Source: Candidatus Enterovibrio escicola
Lineage (GTDB): Bacteria > Pseudomonadota > Gammaproteobacteria > Enterobacterales > Vibrionaceae
Length of the DNA: 64,000 nucleotides
NCBI RefSeq assembly: GCF_002464935.1
Contig: NZ_NBYY01000028.1
Span: 62,001-126,000, forward strand
Direction of reading: 5' to 3'
Shown: positions 1 to 9,275 of the stretch, one piece after another
Position numbering within the stretch: the first letter of the stretch is position 1
Layout of the letters: each line of letters begins with the position of its first letter
The notes under the pieces: model-generated
What the model was told of the DNA's origin: nothing
The model's database searches: none
Seen by the model: only the letters and a program-made list of their open reading frames with translations
Made by a program: the position numbers and the translations under genes

Positions 1-282
1 AATCAGTTGCAGGCTATGGCACTAGAAGGTGATATTTATCAACAAGTTGCGTTGGTTATTTCTGATATTGAAATGCCAGAAATGGATGGCTATACGTTGA
101 CCACAGAAATTAAAAAGGATACGAATCTAAAAGATCTTCATGTAGTATTGCATTCCTCGTTGAGCGGTGTGTTTAATGAATCTATGGTTCAGAGGGTTGG
201 TGCTGATGCATTTATTCCAAAATTTGATCCAGATGAATTAGCTGCTGCAGTGATTAAATCGGTTAAATACCAAGATAATTAA
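1..282 (+). CDS. cheV: Chemotaxis coupling protein CheV, C-terminal part
   Basis: The reading frame is open from the window edge, so this is the 3' end of a longer gene. What is visible is most of a response-regulator receiver domain: the strand ending in SDIEMPEMDG carries the phospho-acceptor aspartate, and K in PKFDPDEL is the conserved lysine. CheV proteins join a CheW domain to such a receiver and modulate receptor-CheA coupling at the inner membrane. The next gene, 3 bases downstream, is cheR, which is the usual Vibrio order ahead of flgB. The CheW half lies outside the window, so the CheV call rests on this receiver and the neighbour. Confidence 0.9.
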   Translation, partial: NQLQAMALEGDIYQQVALVISDIEMPEMDGYTLTTEIKKDTNLKDLHVVLHSSLSGVFNESMVQRVGADAFIPKFDPDELAAAVIKSVKYQDN

Positions 283-285
283 TTC

Positions 286-1113
286 ATGAAGAATATAACG
301 TTCTCAGAACAAGAATATCGTGACTTTTGTAAATATCTCGAAAAGAAATGTGGAATTATTCTTGGTGATAGCAAACAATACCTCCTAAGAAGTCGGCTTA
401 GTCCATTGCTTAGTCGTTTCAAGCTAGTGTCGATGACTGAGTTATTACAACTCGTTTTCACTAATTGTAATAGTGAACTCTCGGTTGCTGTACTTGATGC
501 CATGACCACTAATGAAACCCTGTGGTTCCGTGACACCTATCCCTTTGATGTTTTAGCAAATCAACTGTTGCCGGAGGTAGCTGCAAGTAAACGTCAGATT
601 AAAATGTGGTCTGCCGCAAGTTCGTCAGGGCAGGAGCCGTATTCAATTGCGATGATCATCCAAGAAAAATTAGGTAAAAAAACAGGATTATTGAGCAACG
701 TGCAAATTACAGCAACAGATATATCTTCGAGCATGTTGGAAAACTGTCGTAAGGGAGTTTACGACAATCTGGCACTGAGCCGTGGCCTCTCCCAAGAACG
801 GCAACGTCAGTTTTTTGAAGATGCGGGTACAGATCGTATGAAGATCAAAGATACACTCAAGCGAATGGTTACCTTTAAACCTCTTAATTTGATGGGTAGC
901 TATGGTAAACTTGGAAAGTTTGATATCATTTTTTGTCGCAATGTTCTGATCTATTTCTCACCAGAGATAAAATCACAAGTAATCAATAAAATGGCCAAAA
1001 GTTTAAATCCAAAAGGTTACTTGTTGCTGGGGGCATCTGAATCACTAACTAGTCTGACTGACCGGTTTGAGATGATTCGATGTAACCCAGGGATCATTTA
1101 TAAACTTAAATAA
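286..1113 (+). CDS. cheR: Chemotaxis protein methyltransferase CheR
   Basis: CheR transfers methyl groups from S-adenosylmethionine to glutamates of chemoreceptors and so sets adaptation, opposite CheB. The 275-residue protein has the helical N-terminal domain (about 1-75) and a methyltransferase domain. KMWSAASSSGQEPYSIAM matches the SAM-binding loop of the family, ATDIS is the acidic strand end, and FDIIFCRNVLIYF is the conserved CheR motif. The ATG lies 3 bases after cheV, so the two are co-transcribed. The length is normal for the family. The methylation partner CheB is encoded in this window at 45609. Confidence 0.96.
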   Translation: MKNITFSEQEYRDFCKYLEKKCGIILGDSKQYLLRSRLSPLLSRFKLVSMTELLQLVFTNCNSELSVAVLDAMTTNETLWFRDTYPFDVLANQLLPEVAASKRQIKMWSAASSSGQEPYSIAMIIQEKLGKKTGLLSNVQITATDISSSMLENCRKGVYDNLALSRGLSQERQRQFFEDAGTDRMKIKDTLKRMVTFKPLNLMGSYGKLGKFDIIFCRNVLIYFSPEIKSQVINKMAKSLNPKGYLLLGASESLTSLTDRFEMIRCNPGIIYKLK

Positions 1114-1256
1114 AACGTTTACCTAACTAAAGGTGGTGTATTTATTGCCAATTTTTTATGTCTTGAATGTGGAAAATACTATTTGAAGTGTTTTGAAATA
1201 AGCTTAAAGTATTGATAATTACGTTTGTTGTTCCATTGTGTTTCTTCAAGGTAAAG

Positions 1257-1273
1257 TTGGCGCCTATATTGCT
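1257..1273 (+). promoter_or_regulatory. Sigma-54 promoter of the flgB operon
   Basis: TTGGCGCCTATATTGC has GG (1259-1260) and GC (1271-1272) exactly 10 bases apart, the -24/-12 pattern of RpoN promoters. The site is about 35 bases before the flgB start. Vibrio flgB operons are known to be FlrC/sigma-54 class, which fits. Confidence 0.8.
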
Positions 1274-1306
1274 TTAATATGTAGGAAATATATAGGAGGT
1301 GACCAC

Positions 1307-1702
1307 ATGGTAATGTCGTTCGACAAAGTGCTCGGAATTCATCAATACTCGGTAGGAGTTCGTGCTCAACGGGGTGAAATATTAGCAAGTAACCTTGCAA
1401 ACGCAAATACACCTGGTTATAAGGCTCAGGATCTCGATTTTGAACGTACGCTTCAGGCGGTAACCTTTGGGGTAAACATTGGGTTGAGCCGAACAAATGG
1501 CCGGCATATTTATTCCTTATCAGAGGTGAATGGAAAAAAAATGTACCGTATCCCCAACCAGCCAGACACGGGTGACGGCAATACAGTTGATGCACAAGTT
1601 GAAAGTAATTTATTCATGAAAAATGCACTTGAGTATCAATCTTCATTATATTTTCTTGGATCAAAGTTCAAAAGGATCTCAAAGGCATTGAGAGGGGATT
1701 AA
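1307..1702 (+). CDS. flgB: Flagellar basal-body rod protein FlgB
   Basis: FlgB is a proximal rod subunit of the flagellar drive shaft, exported by the flagellar type III system. I start it at the ATG at 1307, which has AGGAGGT 6 bases upstream and gives 131 residues, the normal size. The frame is open further upstream, but that part overlaps the sigma-54 promoter. The N-terminus has the rod/hook family signature around ILASNLANANTPGYKAQD. The C-terminal NALEYQSSL helix pairs with it in the assembled rod. It is the first gene of flgBCDE, with flgC 3 bases downstream. Confidence 0.96.
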   Translation: MVMSFDKVLGIHQYSVGVRAQRGEILASNLANANTPGYKAQDLDFERTLQAVTFGVNIGLSRTNGRHIYSLSEVNGKKMYRIPNQPDTGDGNTVDAQVESNLFMKNALEYQSSLYFLGSKFKRISKALRGD

Positions 1703-1705
1703 TTA

Positions 1706-2122
1706 ATGAGTTTGTTTAATATTTTCGATGTGGCAGGTTCTGCCATGAGTGCAGAGTCAATACGACTAAACACTACGTCAAGTAACCTAGCAAACTCAAA
1801 TTCAGTAAGCAGTTCTGAGGGTGAAACGTATAAAGCTCGCCACCCTATCTTTGCAGCAGAGTTGAACAAATACACTTCACAACAGGGAGCAAGTGTACCT
1901 GTGTGGGTTGCAGGAATTGTTGAAAGTCAAAAACCACTCCGTGCTGAGTATAACCCCGATCACCCGATGGCAAACGTAGAAGGTTACATTTTTAAACCAA
2001 ACGTGAATGTAATGGAAGAGATGGCAAACATGATTTCTGCCTCTCGTTCCTATCAAACCAATGTTGAGGTTGCAGAAGCAAGTAAACAAATGTTGATGCG
2101 TACCTTGCAGTTGGGTCAGTAA
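1706..2122 (+). CDS. flgC: Flagellar basal-body rod protein FlgC
   Basis: This 138-residue protein is a proximal rod subunit. The N-terminal SSNLANSNSVSS segment is the rod family signature, and the C-terminal helix with NMISASRSYQTNVEV is the matching partner that packs in the coiled rod core. Length and order (between flgB and flgD) are as in other Vibrionaceae. It begins 3 bases after flgB and must share its message. Confidence 0.96.
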   Translation: MSLFNIFDVAGSAMSAESIRLNTTSSNLANSNSVSSSEGETYKARHPIFAAELNKYTSQQGASVPVWVAGIVESQKPLRAEYNPDHPMANVEGYIFKPNVNVMEEMANMISASRSYQTNVEVAEASKQMLMRTLQLGQ

Positions 2123-2140
2123 GAGTAGGGGGACAATGCT

Positions 2141-2887
2141 ATGAATCCAATTGAGGGTACAGGTGGTGCGGGTAGTGGCAGCTACATTGACAAACTAAAA
2201 GCCGTACAGGAAAACCAACGCAACGGGCTGGGTGGTGAAAAAGTCACTGGTCCGTCAGTACTAAAGCAAGAAGATTTCCTGTCGCTCCTTACGCAACAAT
2301 TGGCGCATCAAGATCCGTTTAAGCCAGTTAACAACGAACAGATGATTGCGCAGATGGCGTCGTTTTCTACTGTCGATGGTATTGGAAAGATGAATAAGCA
2401 GTTTGCTTCGCTAAATACTGCCATGACATCTAGCCAAGCTCTTCAAGCTTCATCGTTGGTTGGTCAGGATGTACTGGTTCTAGGAAATTATGGGTTTAAG
2501 TCCGCATTGGGCAGTATAGTCTCAATGGTGAAATTACCACAAGCTCTTAATGATATCGTAGTGCGAATTCATAACGAGCAAGGGCAACTTCTTCGTAGTT
2601 TTAGTACGGGTGCTAGGTCTCAGGGTGATCATCGTATTGAGTGGGATGGAATGGATGATAGCGGCAAGATTCTGCCTGCAGGAAAATATAAAATAAATGT
2701 AGGTGGTATGATAGGTGGTAGGTTACAGGACTTAGAACTATCTACTTATGCTAATGTGAACAGTGTCTTACTCGGAAATGGCGATGGTAAGGTACTGTTG
2801 AATATCGCAGGTCATGTATCTCCGGTCGAACTTACCGAAGTGCTTGAAGTAGGTAATGCTAGGGCTGATAGCATGAGCCAAAGCTAA
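2141..2887 (+). CDS. flgD: Flagellar hook capping protein FlgD
   Basis: FlgD caps the growing hook and lets FlgE subunits assemble, then is shed. The 248-residue protein has the conserved N-terminal export and cap region with QEDFLSLLTQQLAHQDPFKP (about residues 42-62). It is followed by the FLN/tudor-like C-terminal half with HRIEWDGMDDSGKILPAGKY (about 167-186). AGGGGGAC precedes the ATG. It sits between flgC and flgE, as expected. Confidence 0.96.
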   Translation: MNPIEGTGGAGSGSYIDKLKAVQENQRNGLGGEKVTGPSVLKQEDFLSLLTQQLAHQDPFKPVNNEQMIAQMASFSTVDGIGKMNKQFASLNTAMTSSQALQASSLVGQDVLVLGNYGFKSALGSIVSMVKLPQALNDIVVRIHNEQGQLLRSFSTGARSQGDHRIEWDGMDDSGKILPAGKYKINVGGMIGGRLQDLELSTYANVNSVLLGNGDGKVLLNIAGHVSPVELTEVLEVGNARADSMSQS

Positions 2888-2907
2888 AGGATAGGAGATT
2901 TTCAGAA

Positions 2908-4215
2908 ATGGCATTGAATATAGCACTAAGCGGTCTCGCCGCAGCTCAGAAAGATATGAATACTACTAGTAACAACATTGCGAATGCTAACACTTTTGGT
3001 TTTAAAGAATCACGTTCTGAATTTGGTGATGTTTATTCAGCATCTATTTTTTCGAATGCAAAGACGACCACAGGGAGTGGTGTGCAAACCGCTATCGTGG
3101 CACAGCAGTTCCATGAAGGATCAAGTATATATACCAACAATCCTTTAGATTTACGTATTAGTGGCAATGGTTATTTTGCGGTGGCGAATGACAAGTTAGT
3201 AACGAACGATAACCTACTAACGCGTAATGGCGCGTTTCATCTAGATAAAAATAACAATATTGTTAACTCTGAAGGGCAATTTCTGTTGGGTTATAAGGTT
3301 GACAATGACACCTTACAAGTGGGATCATTTGAACCAAATTCTTTGAATGTTCCAGATCAATTCGGTCAACCTCGTGCATCTGACAATGTAGAAATTGGCC
3401 TAAATTTGCCCGCTGGAGCGGCGAAGAAGGATCCAACATTGTTTAATCCTGAAGACCCTGATACATACAATAAAGCAACATCATCGACCATTTTCGATTC
3501 GTTGGGACAGCCGTATAAACTGACGAGCTATTATGTAAAAGATAATTTGATACCGAACAAATGGGCAGTGTACTATTCAGCGACTGACCCTTCCGGCGAA
3601 AAGCCACTTAATCTGACTACGGGTGAATTTACCAGTACCAAAGGCCATGTTGGTCATTCAGTTGAATTTAACACTGACGGTTCTATAAATACAGTCAATG
3701 GCGGTGTACCGATTACCACGGTCGAGTTTGGTTCTAATGGATCTGGCATGGAAATGAACGGTGCGGATGAATCGCAATCACTGATCATAAAATTTGACAC
3801 TCCAACGCAATACGCATCACCATTTGAAATGCGTAAATTTACTGAAAATGGTGCAACAACAGGTTATCTATCGAAGGTGGATATCGACCCAAAAGGCACA
3901 ATCATGGCTATGTATAGCAATGGGGAAAACATTGCGTTGGGTCGTCTTGCGATGGTTCGAGTTTCGAATCAACAGGGCATGTCTCAAGCAGGGAATACTC
4001 AGTGGAAAGTGACACAACAATCTGGTAATGCCATGTGGGGTGAAGCAATGCAAGGTGCTTTTGGTAAAATCAAGAGTGGTACCATCGAGCAATCTAATAT
4101 TGACATGACCCAAGAACTGGTCGATCTTATCACAGCACAACGCAATTTCCAAGCTAACTCACGCTCATTGGAAGTGGGCAACCAAATGCAACAAACTATC
4201 CTTCAGATTCGTTAA
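2908..4215 (+). CDS. flgE: Flagellar hook protein FlgE
   Basis: FlgE builds the hook that joins rod and filament. The protein is 435 residues long. It opens with ALSGLAAAQKDMNTTSNNIA, the rod/hook signature, contains the central FlgE domains, and ends with a helix containing DLITAQRNFQANSRSLEV, typical of hook proteins. AGGAGA lies 7 bases before the ATG. It is the last gene of the flgBCDE block. A 187-base gap with a new sigma-54 promoter follows before flgF. Confidence 0.97.
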   Translation: MALNIALSGLAAAQKDMNTTSNNIANANTFGFKESRSEFGDVYSASIFSNAKTTTGSGVQTAIVAQQFHEGSSIYTNNPLDLRISGNGYFAVANDKLVTNDNLLTRNGAFHLDKNNNIVNSEGQFLLGYKVDNDTLQVGSFEPNSLNVPDQFGQPRASDNVEIGLNLPAGAAKKDPTLFNPEDPDTYNKATSSTIFDSLGQPYKLTSYYVKDNLIPNKWAVYYSATDPSGEKPLNLTTGEFTSTKGHVGHSVEFNTDGSINTVNGGVPITTVEFGSNGSGMEMNGADESQSLIIKFDTPTQYASPFEMRKFTENGATTGYLSKVDIDPKGTIMAMYSNGENIALGRLAMVRVSNQQGMSQAGNTQWKVTQQSGNAMWGEAMQGAFGKIKSGTIEQSNIDMTQELVDLITAQRNFQANSRSLEVGNQMQQTILQIR

Positions 4216-4352
4216 TAGATTTGCTCAATACGAAAAGTTGCCGCTTTCGCCTTGGTGTTATGTGGCAATTCATTTCCTAATATTCGCTTATATTCTCTTC
4301 AAAATTATTGATATTTAATCTTAACAGATTGTAAAACAACACATAAATTATT

Positions 4353-4368
4353 CGGTATATTCTTTGCA
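4353..4368 (+). promoter_or_regulatory. Sigma-54 promoter of the flgF operon
   Basis: CGGTATATTCTTTGC has GG (4354-4355) and GC (4366-4367) with a 10-base spacer. It lies about 36 bases before the flgF ATG at 4403, so it overlaps any longer flgF reading frame and argues for the shorter start. Confidence 0.78.
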
Positions 4369-4402
4369 TAAAAATCTTAAACGATTAGGAGAACGTCAAA
4401 AA

Positions 4403-5152
4403 ATGGATCGTGCATTATTCCTTTCCATGAGTGGTGCAAAACAGGATATGCAAAGCCTGCAATTGCGTGCCAATAACTTGGCTAACGTTAGTACCACAGG
4501 TTTTAGGGCTGACTTAGAACAAGCCAGAGCAATGCAGGTTTACGGTGAAGGTTTTCCTACACGTGTATTTAACATGACAGAACGTCCAAGCTACAATTAT
4601 ACCCAAGGATCTACTATTACCACTGGTCGTGAACTTGATGTTGCGATTAAAGGTGACGGTTGGCTGGCCGTGTACGATGGTTCAGGACAAGAAAGTTATA
4701 CTCGAGTGGGCAACTTAAAATTGGATCAAACTGGTTTATTGCGAAATGGTCAAGGTCACTTGATTCTGGGTGAAGGTGATGCACCTATTTCCTTGCCATT
4801 GTCGGTGTCAACGATTGAAATCGGTACTGACGGTACTGTATCGGTGTTGCCTCAAGGGGCTCAACTAGAAGCGATGGAAAAAGTGAACCGTATAAAACTG
4901 GTTCGTCCTGATCAAGTTGAACTTTTTAAAGACAAGAACGGAGTATTTAAACCTATTATCCCAGGTACTATATATGCAGCCGATGCCAGCGTTACCTTAC
5001 TTACGGGGGCACTTGAGGGCAGCAATGTCAATGCCATAGGTGAAATGACGGGTATTATTAACCTCCAAAGACACTTCGAAATGCAAATTAAACTCATGAA
5101 AACGGTAGAAGAAATGGATCAAGCATCCAATTCATTGCTGAGTATGGGTTAA
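4403..5152 (+). CDS. flgF: Flagellar basal-body rod protein FlgF
   Basis: FlgF is a proximal rod protein next to FlgG. I use the ATG at 4403 (249 residues), with TAGGAGAA about 10 bases upstream. The frame also opens at 4364, but that start falls inside the sigma-54 promoter. The N-terminus (MDRALFLSMSGAKQDMQSLQ) and RANNLANVSTTGFRAD are the rod signature. INLQRHFEMQIKLMKTVEE near the end is the C-terminal rod helix. First gene of flgFGHIJ. Confidence 0.95.
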   Translation: MDRALFLSMSGAKQDMQSLQLRANNLANVSTTGFRADLEQARAMQVYGEGFPTRVFNMTERPSYNYTQGSTITTGRELDVAIKGDGWLAVYDGSGQESYTRVGNLKLDQTGLLRNGQGHLILGEGDAPISLPLSVSTIEIGTDGTVSVLPQGAQLEAMEKVNRIKLVRPDQVELFKDKNGVFKPIIPGTIYAADASVTLLTGALEGSNVNAIGEMTGIINLQRHFEMQIKLMKTVEEMDQASNSLLSMG

Positions 5153-5170
5153 CTTAAAGAGGTAATTATT

Positions 5171-5959
5171 ATGCATCCAGCTTTATGGGTGAGCAAAACT
5201 GGTCTAGATGCACAGCAAATCAATATTTCGACGATTTCGAATAACTTGGCAAATGCCTCTACCATAGGTTTTAAAAAGTCCCGTGCTGTGTTTGAAGATC
5301 TATTTTATCAAAACATTAATCAACCGGGTGGACAATCTTCTCAAAATACCAAACTACCAAGTGGTTTGATGTTGGGTGCAGGTGCGAAAGTGGTCGCGAC
5401 GCAACGTGTTCATAGCAGTGGTAATGCGCAGACAACCAGCAATGCACTGGATCTGATGATCGAAGGTGATGGTTTCTTTCAGGTGTTGATGCCTGATGGA
5501 AATATGGGTTATCAGCGAAACGGGCAATTCACTTTAAATGATGAAGGTGTCATTGTGACAACAGGTGCAGGTTATTCTTTGCAGCCTGAAATTGTCGTGC
5601 CACCAGATGCAATTCAAGTAAGCATAGGTACGGACGGGGAAGTCTCTGCGCGTCTTCGTGGTCAAACTGAAAATGCGGTGTTGGGTCAGATCATCACCGT
5701 AGATTTCATTAATCCTAGTGGCCTTGAACCCATAGGTCAAAATCTATACTTGCCGACTGGTTCCAGTGGTGATCCACAGGAAGGAGTGCCGAGTTTGGAT
5801 GGTTTAGGTAGTATACGACAGTCAATGTTGGAAACATCGAATGTTAATGTAACTGAAGAACTGGTTAACATGATCGAAGCGCAACGAGTGTATGAAATGA
5901 ACTCAAAGGTCATTTCATCTGTTGATCAGATGCTGAGTTACGTGAATCAGCAACTGTAA
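5171..5959 (+). CDS. flgG: Flagellar distal rod protein FlgG
   Basis: FlgG forms the distal rod that crosses the periplasm inside the P and L rings. The protein has 262 residues, the standard length. Its N-terminus MHPALWVSKTGLDAQQINIS and ISNNLANASTIGFKKSRAVF are diagnostic. The C-terminus NMIEAQRVYEMNSKVISSVD is the family's closing helix. AGAGGTAATTATT precedes the ATG. Confidence 0.97.
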   Translation: MHPALWVSKTGLDAQQINISTISNNLANASTIGFKKSRAVFEDLFYQNINQPGGQSSQNTKLPSGLMLGAGAKVVATQRVHSSGNAQTTSNALDLMIEGDGFFQVLMPDGNMGYQRNGQFTLNDEGVIVTTGAGYSLQPEIVVPPDAIQVSIGTDGEVSARLRGQTENAVLGQIITVDFINPSGLEPIGQNLYLPTGSSGDPQEGVPSLDGLGSIRQSMLETSNVNVTEELVNMIEAQRVYEMNSKVISSVDQMLSYVNQQL

Positions 5960-5974
5960 CCGAGTAACTCTCAG

Positions 5975-6754
5975 ATGAAGAAATTACTATTTTCTGGCCT
6001 TATGTTGGTGACGTTGTCAGGGTGTATTAATCCTGAAGCCTTGATGTTGCAAAATGAGGTTGCACAGGAAACCATTGAAACGGATGCAGTCGAAGGCAAT
6101 ACTGATCTAGGTAGTGAAGGCTTAATTAGTTTATTGCGACAGCGTGAGGATGCTATCTCTGGTGACCCTTCTTGGGCAGAACTTCATCCACCTCGGCCAC
6201 CTGATCACTATGTTTCGGCAACGGGTTCATTATTCAGTACTCCGAAATCACAGAACTTGTACGATGACACCAAACCTCGTGGTATTGGCGATATAGTAAC
6301 TGTGTTGCTGGAAGAAAAAACACAAGCCAAGAAAAGTGCAAGTAGTGATGCTAATAAATCAAGTGATTTGAGTATGGATCCACTCGAAATGGGTGGACTG
6401 GAAACGACGATTGGTGAATCTAACTTTTCTTATACGGCTAGTCATGACAATAAGACTCGTGGCTCAACTAGTGCCGACCAGAGTAATAGTATTAGTGGCT
6501 CAATTTCGGTAGAGGTGATTGATGTATTGGTGAACAGCAATCTAATTATACGTGGAGAAAAATGGCTGACGTTGAACACCGGCGATGAATACATTCGATT
6601 GAGTGGTACCATTCGTCAGGATGATATTAGTAAAGAAAATACCGTGGATTCCACCCGTATTTCGAATGCGCATATTCAGTATTCAGGTACGGGAGATCGT
6701 CAAGATACTCAAGACCAGGGTTGGTTTGCACGGTTCTTTAATGTGGTTCTTTAA
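5975..6754 (+). CDS. flgH: Flagellar L-ring lipoprotein FlgH
   Basis: FlgH forms the outer-membrane L ring around the distal rod. The N-terminus is a lipoprotein signal with lipobox LSGC, so Cys17 is the predicted lipidated residue. The body has the FlgH motifs PRGIGDIVTVLLEEKTQAKKSAS and the beta-rich end with LIIRGEKWLTLNTGDEYIRL (about 189-208) and GTIRQDDIS. Length 259 is normal. It stands between flgG and the P-ring gene flgI. Confidence 0.97.
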   Translation: MKKLLFSGLMLVTLSGCINPEALMLQNEVAQETIETDAVEGNTDLGSEGLISLLRQREDAISGDPSWAELHPPRPPDHYVSATGSLFSTPKSQNLYDDTKPRGIGDIVTVLLEEKTQAKKSASSDANKSSDLSMDPLEMGGLETTIGESNFSYTASHDNKTRGSTSADQSNSISGSISVEVIDVLVNSNLIIRGEKWLTLNTGDEYIRLSGTIRQDDISKENTVDSTRISNAHIQYSGTGDRQDTQDQGWFARFFNVVL

Positions 6755-6781
6755 ACACATTGACGTTGTCGGAGATTTGAC

Positions 6782-7873
6782 GTGAAAAATTGGCTACGAC
6801 TTATATTGATAGTCACTCTGGTGAACAATGTTGCACAAGCAGCTAGAATTAAAGATGTATCGGAAGTCGCAGGTGTCCGCAGTAACCAGTTGGTCGGCTA
6901 TGGCTTGGTAGTTGGCTTGGCGGGAACGGGGGAAAGTACATCTTTTACAGATCAAAGCTTTACCGCTATGTTGAGAAACTTGGGTATTCAACTGATCCCT
7001 GGAACTAAACCTAAGACTAAAAACGTGGCTGCTGTAGCTGTTAGTGCAGAGCTAGAAGCCTTCGCGAAACAAGGTCAACGAATTGACACTACAGTATCAT
7101 CTATCGGTTCGGCAAAAAGTCTTCGTGGTGGAACTTTGGTACAAACCTTCCTCAAAGGCCTTGACGGTAAGACGTATGCCGTTGCGCAAGGGAATCTTAT
7201 CGTCGGTGGTTTTAGTGCCGTAGGGGCTGATGGTTCATCTATTATTGGGAATACACCGACTGTTGGACGTATTACTAATGGTGCTACGGTAGAACAAGAA
7301 GTACCATCACCGTTTGGTCGTGGTAACCACATTACCTTTAATCTGTTTGAATCTGACTTTACGACTGCTCAACGCCTAGCAGACTCTATCAATAGTTTTC
7401 TAGGATCCAATACTGCATCTGCAATGGATGCAACCTCGATTCGTGTTCGTGCACCGCGTGATTTATCTCAGCGCGTTGCGTTTCTTTCTACCATTGAAAA
7501 TATTGAATTTGTCCCTGCGGAAGCTGCTGCGAAAATAATAGTTAATAGTCGTACAGGTACTATTGTTGTGGGTCAAAAAGTGAAACTTCGCCCAGCGGCG
7601 ATCACTCACGGCGGCATGACCGTGACTATTAGTGAAAATTTACAAGTGAGTCAACCGAGTGTATTTAAGGGTGGTGAAACTATGGTAGTGCCGAATTCAG
7701 GTATTAAAGTGGCAGAAGATGACGGACGTATGTTCCATTTTAAACCGGGTGTTACGTTGGACGAATTGGCGCGTGCAGTGAATAGTGTGGGTGCTGCGCC
7801 ATCTGATTTGATGGCTATTTTACAAGCCCTCAAACAGGCGGGAGCCATTGACGGTCAACTGATAGTGATTTAA
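6782..7873 (+). CDS. flgI: Flagellar P-ring protein FlgI
   Basis: FlgI assembles in the periplasm as the P ring. The 363-residue protein starts with GTG at 6782, preceded by CGGAGA. A signal peptide of about 20 residues ends in AQA before ARIKDVSEV. The mature part has [18 protein letters not shown] and many family motifs through [20 protein letters not shown] near the end. No ATG gives a complete signal peptide, so the GTG start is well supported. Confidence 0.97.
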   Translation: MKNWLRLILIVTLVNNVAQAARIKDVSEVAGVRSNQLVGYGLVVGLAGTGESTSFTDQSFTAMLRNLGIQLIPGTKPKTKNVAAVAVSAELEAFAKQGQRIDTTVSSIGSAKSLRGGTLVQTFLKGLDGKTYAVAQGNLIVGGFSAVGADGSSIIGNTPTVGRITNGATVEQEVPSPFGRGNHITFNLFESDFTTAQRLADSINSFLGSNTASAMDATSIRVRAPRDLSQRVAFLSTIENIEFVPAEAAAKIIVNSRTGTIVVGQKVKLRPAAITHGGMTVTISENLQVSQPSVFKGGETMVVPNSGIKVAEDDGRMFHFKPGVTLDELARAVNSVGAAPSDLMAILQALKQAGAIDGQLIVI

Positions 7874-7877
7874 GCCT

Positions 7878-8855
7878 ATGAGTGATCCGATAGATACTGG
7901 TTTTATTCATGATTTTAGTCGTCTAAATGTGTTGCGGCAAAAAGCTATCGATGGTGATCGATCAGGTGATGCCCTACGTGTTGTGGCAGAGCAATTTGAA
8001 TCATTATTTACACATATCCTATTTAAATCGATGCGGGAAGCGAACGAAGTTTTTAAGTCAGATATGATCGATAATCGAACATCTCAGTTCTATCAAGAAA
8101 TGGCTGATGAACAAATGTCAAGTGTATTCGCAAGAGAAGGTGCATTAGGTTTGGCAGAGTTGATTATTCAGCAAGTTAAAGGGTTGGACAGTACTAAGCA
8201 GATGGAAGGTAGTGTTAACCTCTTAAGAGGCCGCATGAATGTATTACCGACAATGAGTGCAGTGGCTATACGTCCTTTGGAAGATGAAGCGAATACTGTT
8301 GCTGTAGAACTGGCTACAGCTGTGACACCGAGTTCACATATGCGGGTAAGGCAGAATGTGGAACCACTGAAAATTGACGTGAAAGGATTTAAATCTCCTG
8401 AGGAATTTGTATCTCAATTGACACTGTATGCCAACCGAGCGGCAAGAGCATTGGGTACCGATCCTGCAATGTTAATTGCACAAGCCGCGTTGGAAACAGG
8501 CTGGGGAAAAAAGATCATTTCAAATGTTCGTGGTAACAGTCGAAATTTATTTAACATTAAAGCAGATCCTAAATGGACTGGGCAGAAAATAGTGACACAA
8601 ACACTGGAATTTGATGGTGACATCCCAGTGCAGCAAATAGCTTCATTTCGTGCCTACGCTTCATATCAGGACAGTTTTAATGATTACGTCTACTTTTTAA
8701 AGGCAAATCCTCGTTATGATACTGCATTGCAACAATCGATGGAACCAGATCAATTTATTCGTGGGTTACACCAAGCAGGATATTCTACCGATCCACACTA
8801 TCCTGATAAAGTCATCAGTGTGTTTAGCCGAGTGAAGGATTTGATGGGGAACTAG
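7878..8855 (+). CDS. flgJ: Flagellar rod assembly protein and muramidase FlgJ
   Basis: FlgJ is the rod cap and a peptidoglycan hydrolase that opens the wall for the rod. Residues 1 to about 110 are the rod-binding domain, with AEQFESLFTHILFKSMREAN. Residues from about 160 are a glucosaminidase domain with AQAALETGWGKK, placing the likely catalytic glutamate at E206. The domain ends in GYSTDPHYPDKV. At 325 residues it is the two-domain gammaproteobacterial type. It closes the flgFGHIJ operon. Confidence 0.96.
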   Translation: MSDPIDTGFIHDFSRLNVLRQKAIDGDRSGDALRVVAEQFESLFTHILFKSMREANEVFKSDMIDNRTSQFYQEMADEQMSSVFAREGALGLAELIIQQVKGLDSTKQMEGSVNLLRGRMNVLPTMSAVAIRPLEDEANTVAVELATAVTPSSHMRVRQNVEPLKIDVKGFKSPEEFVSQLTLYANRAARALGTDPAMLIAQAALETGWGKKIISNVRGNSRNLFNIKADPKWTGQKIVTQTLEFDGDIPVQQIASFRAYASYQDSFNDYVYFLKANPRYDTALQQSMEPDQFIRGLHQAGYSTDPHYPDKVISVFSRVKDLMGN

Positions 8856-9275
8856 GTGATAATTTTACTTCATCAGAGATTACAGAATTATACAGTTGAG
8901 TGTATAAATCGAAAGTGTGATTATAAAACATAACAAGGAAATCTGATCTGAATTTACAGGGGATCTACGTGGAAAATAGATTAGACCAGAGTGCCATCCA
9001 GAGCAATTATTTCATTGGTGATGTTATGGAAAATTTCCGATGACGTCACTAGCGGTGGATATCGATCAATTATACTATGCAGTATAAATTTTCATCATGT
9101 TAATGGGAGCATTGATTTCCTATCCTTGGTGGTTATCTCGTTTCACCTGTTAAAATCATATGCGATAATCACAATATTGTTTCTACAGCCATGATAAATA
9201 TAAAATAGAGTATGATTATTGATGTAGTATTACATTAAGTTGTAGGCAATTTATTTCCACATACGGGAGGGCGAT
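8856..9275 (+). other. 420-base gap between flgJ and flgK, no gene seen
   Basis: No coding signal convinces me here. A 67-codon frame at 8991-9194 has no ribosome binding site and reads as translated AT-rich spacer. I tested every GG on the plus strand for a GC 10 bases on and found none, so there is no recognisable sigma-54 site for flgK. The nearest sigma-28-like match is a weak one at about 9165. The stretch carries no recognisable IS remnant. Confidence 0.5.

Noticed and set aside
4232-4268. Possible terminator hairpin after flgE (TTGCC and GGCAA)
   Set aside because: Only five base pairs with a long loop and no T run.
9150-9180. Sigma-28-like site before flgK (TGCGATAA)
   Set aside because: The -35 element at the right distance is poor (TTCA), so the match is not better than chance.
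8991-9194. 67-codon open frame between flgJ and flgK
   Set aside because: No ribosome binding site, no family resemblance, and AT-rich composition that reads as spacer.
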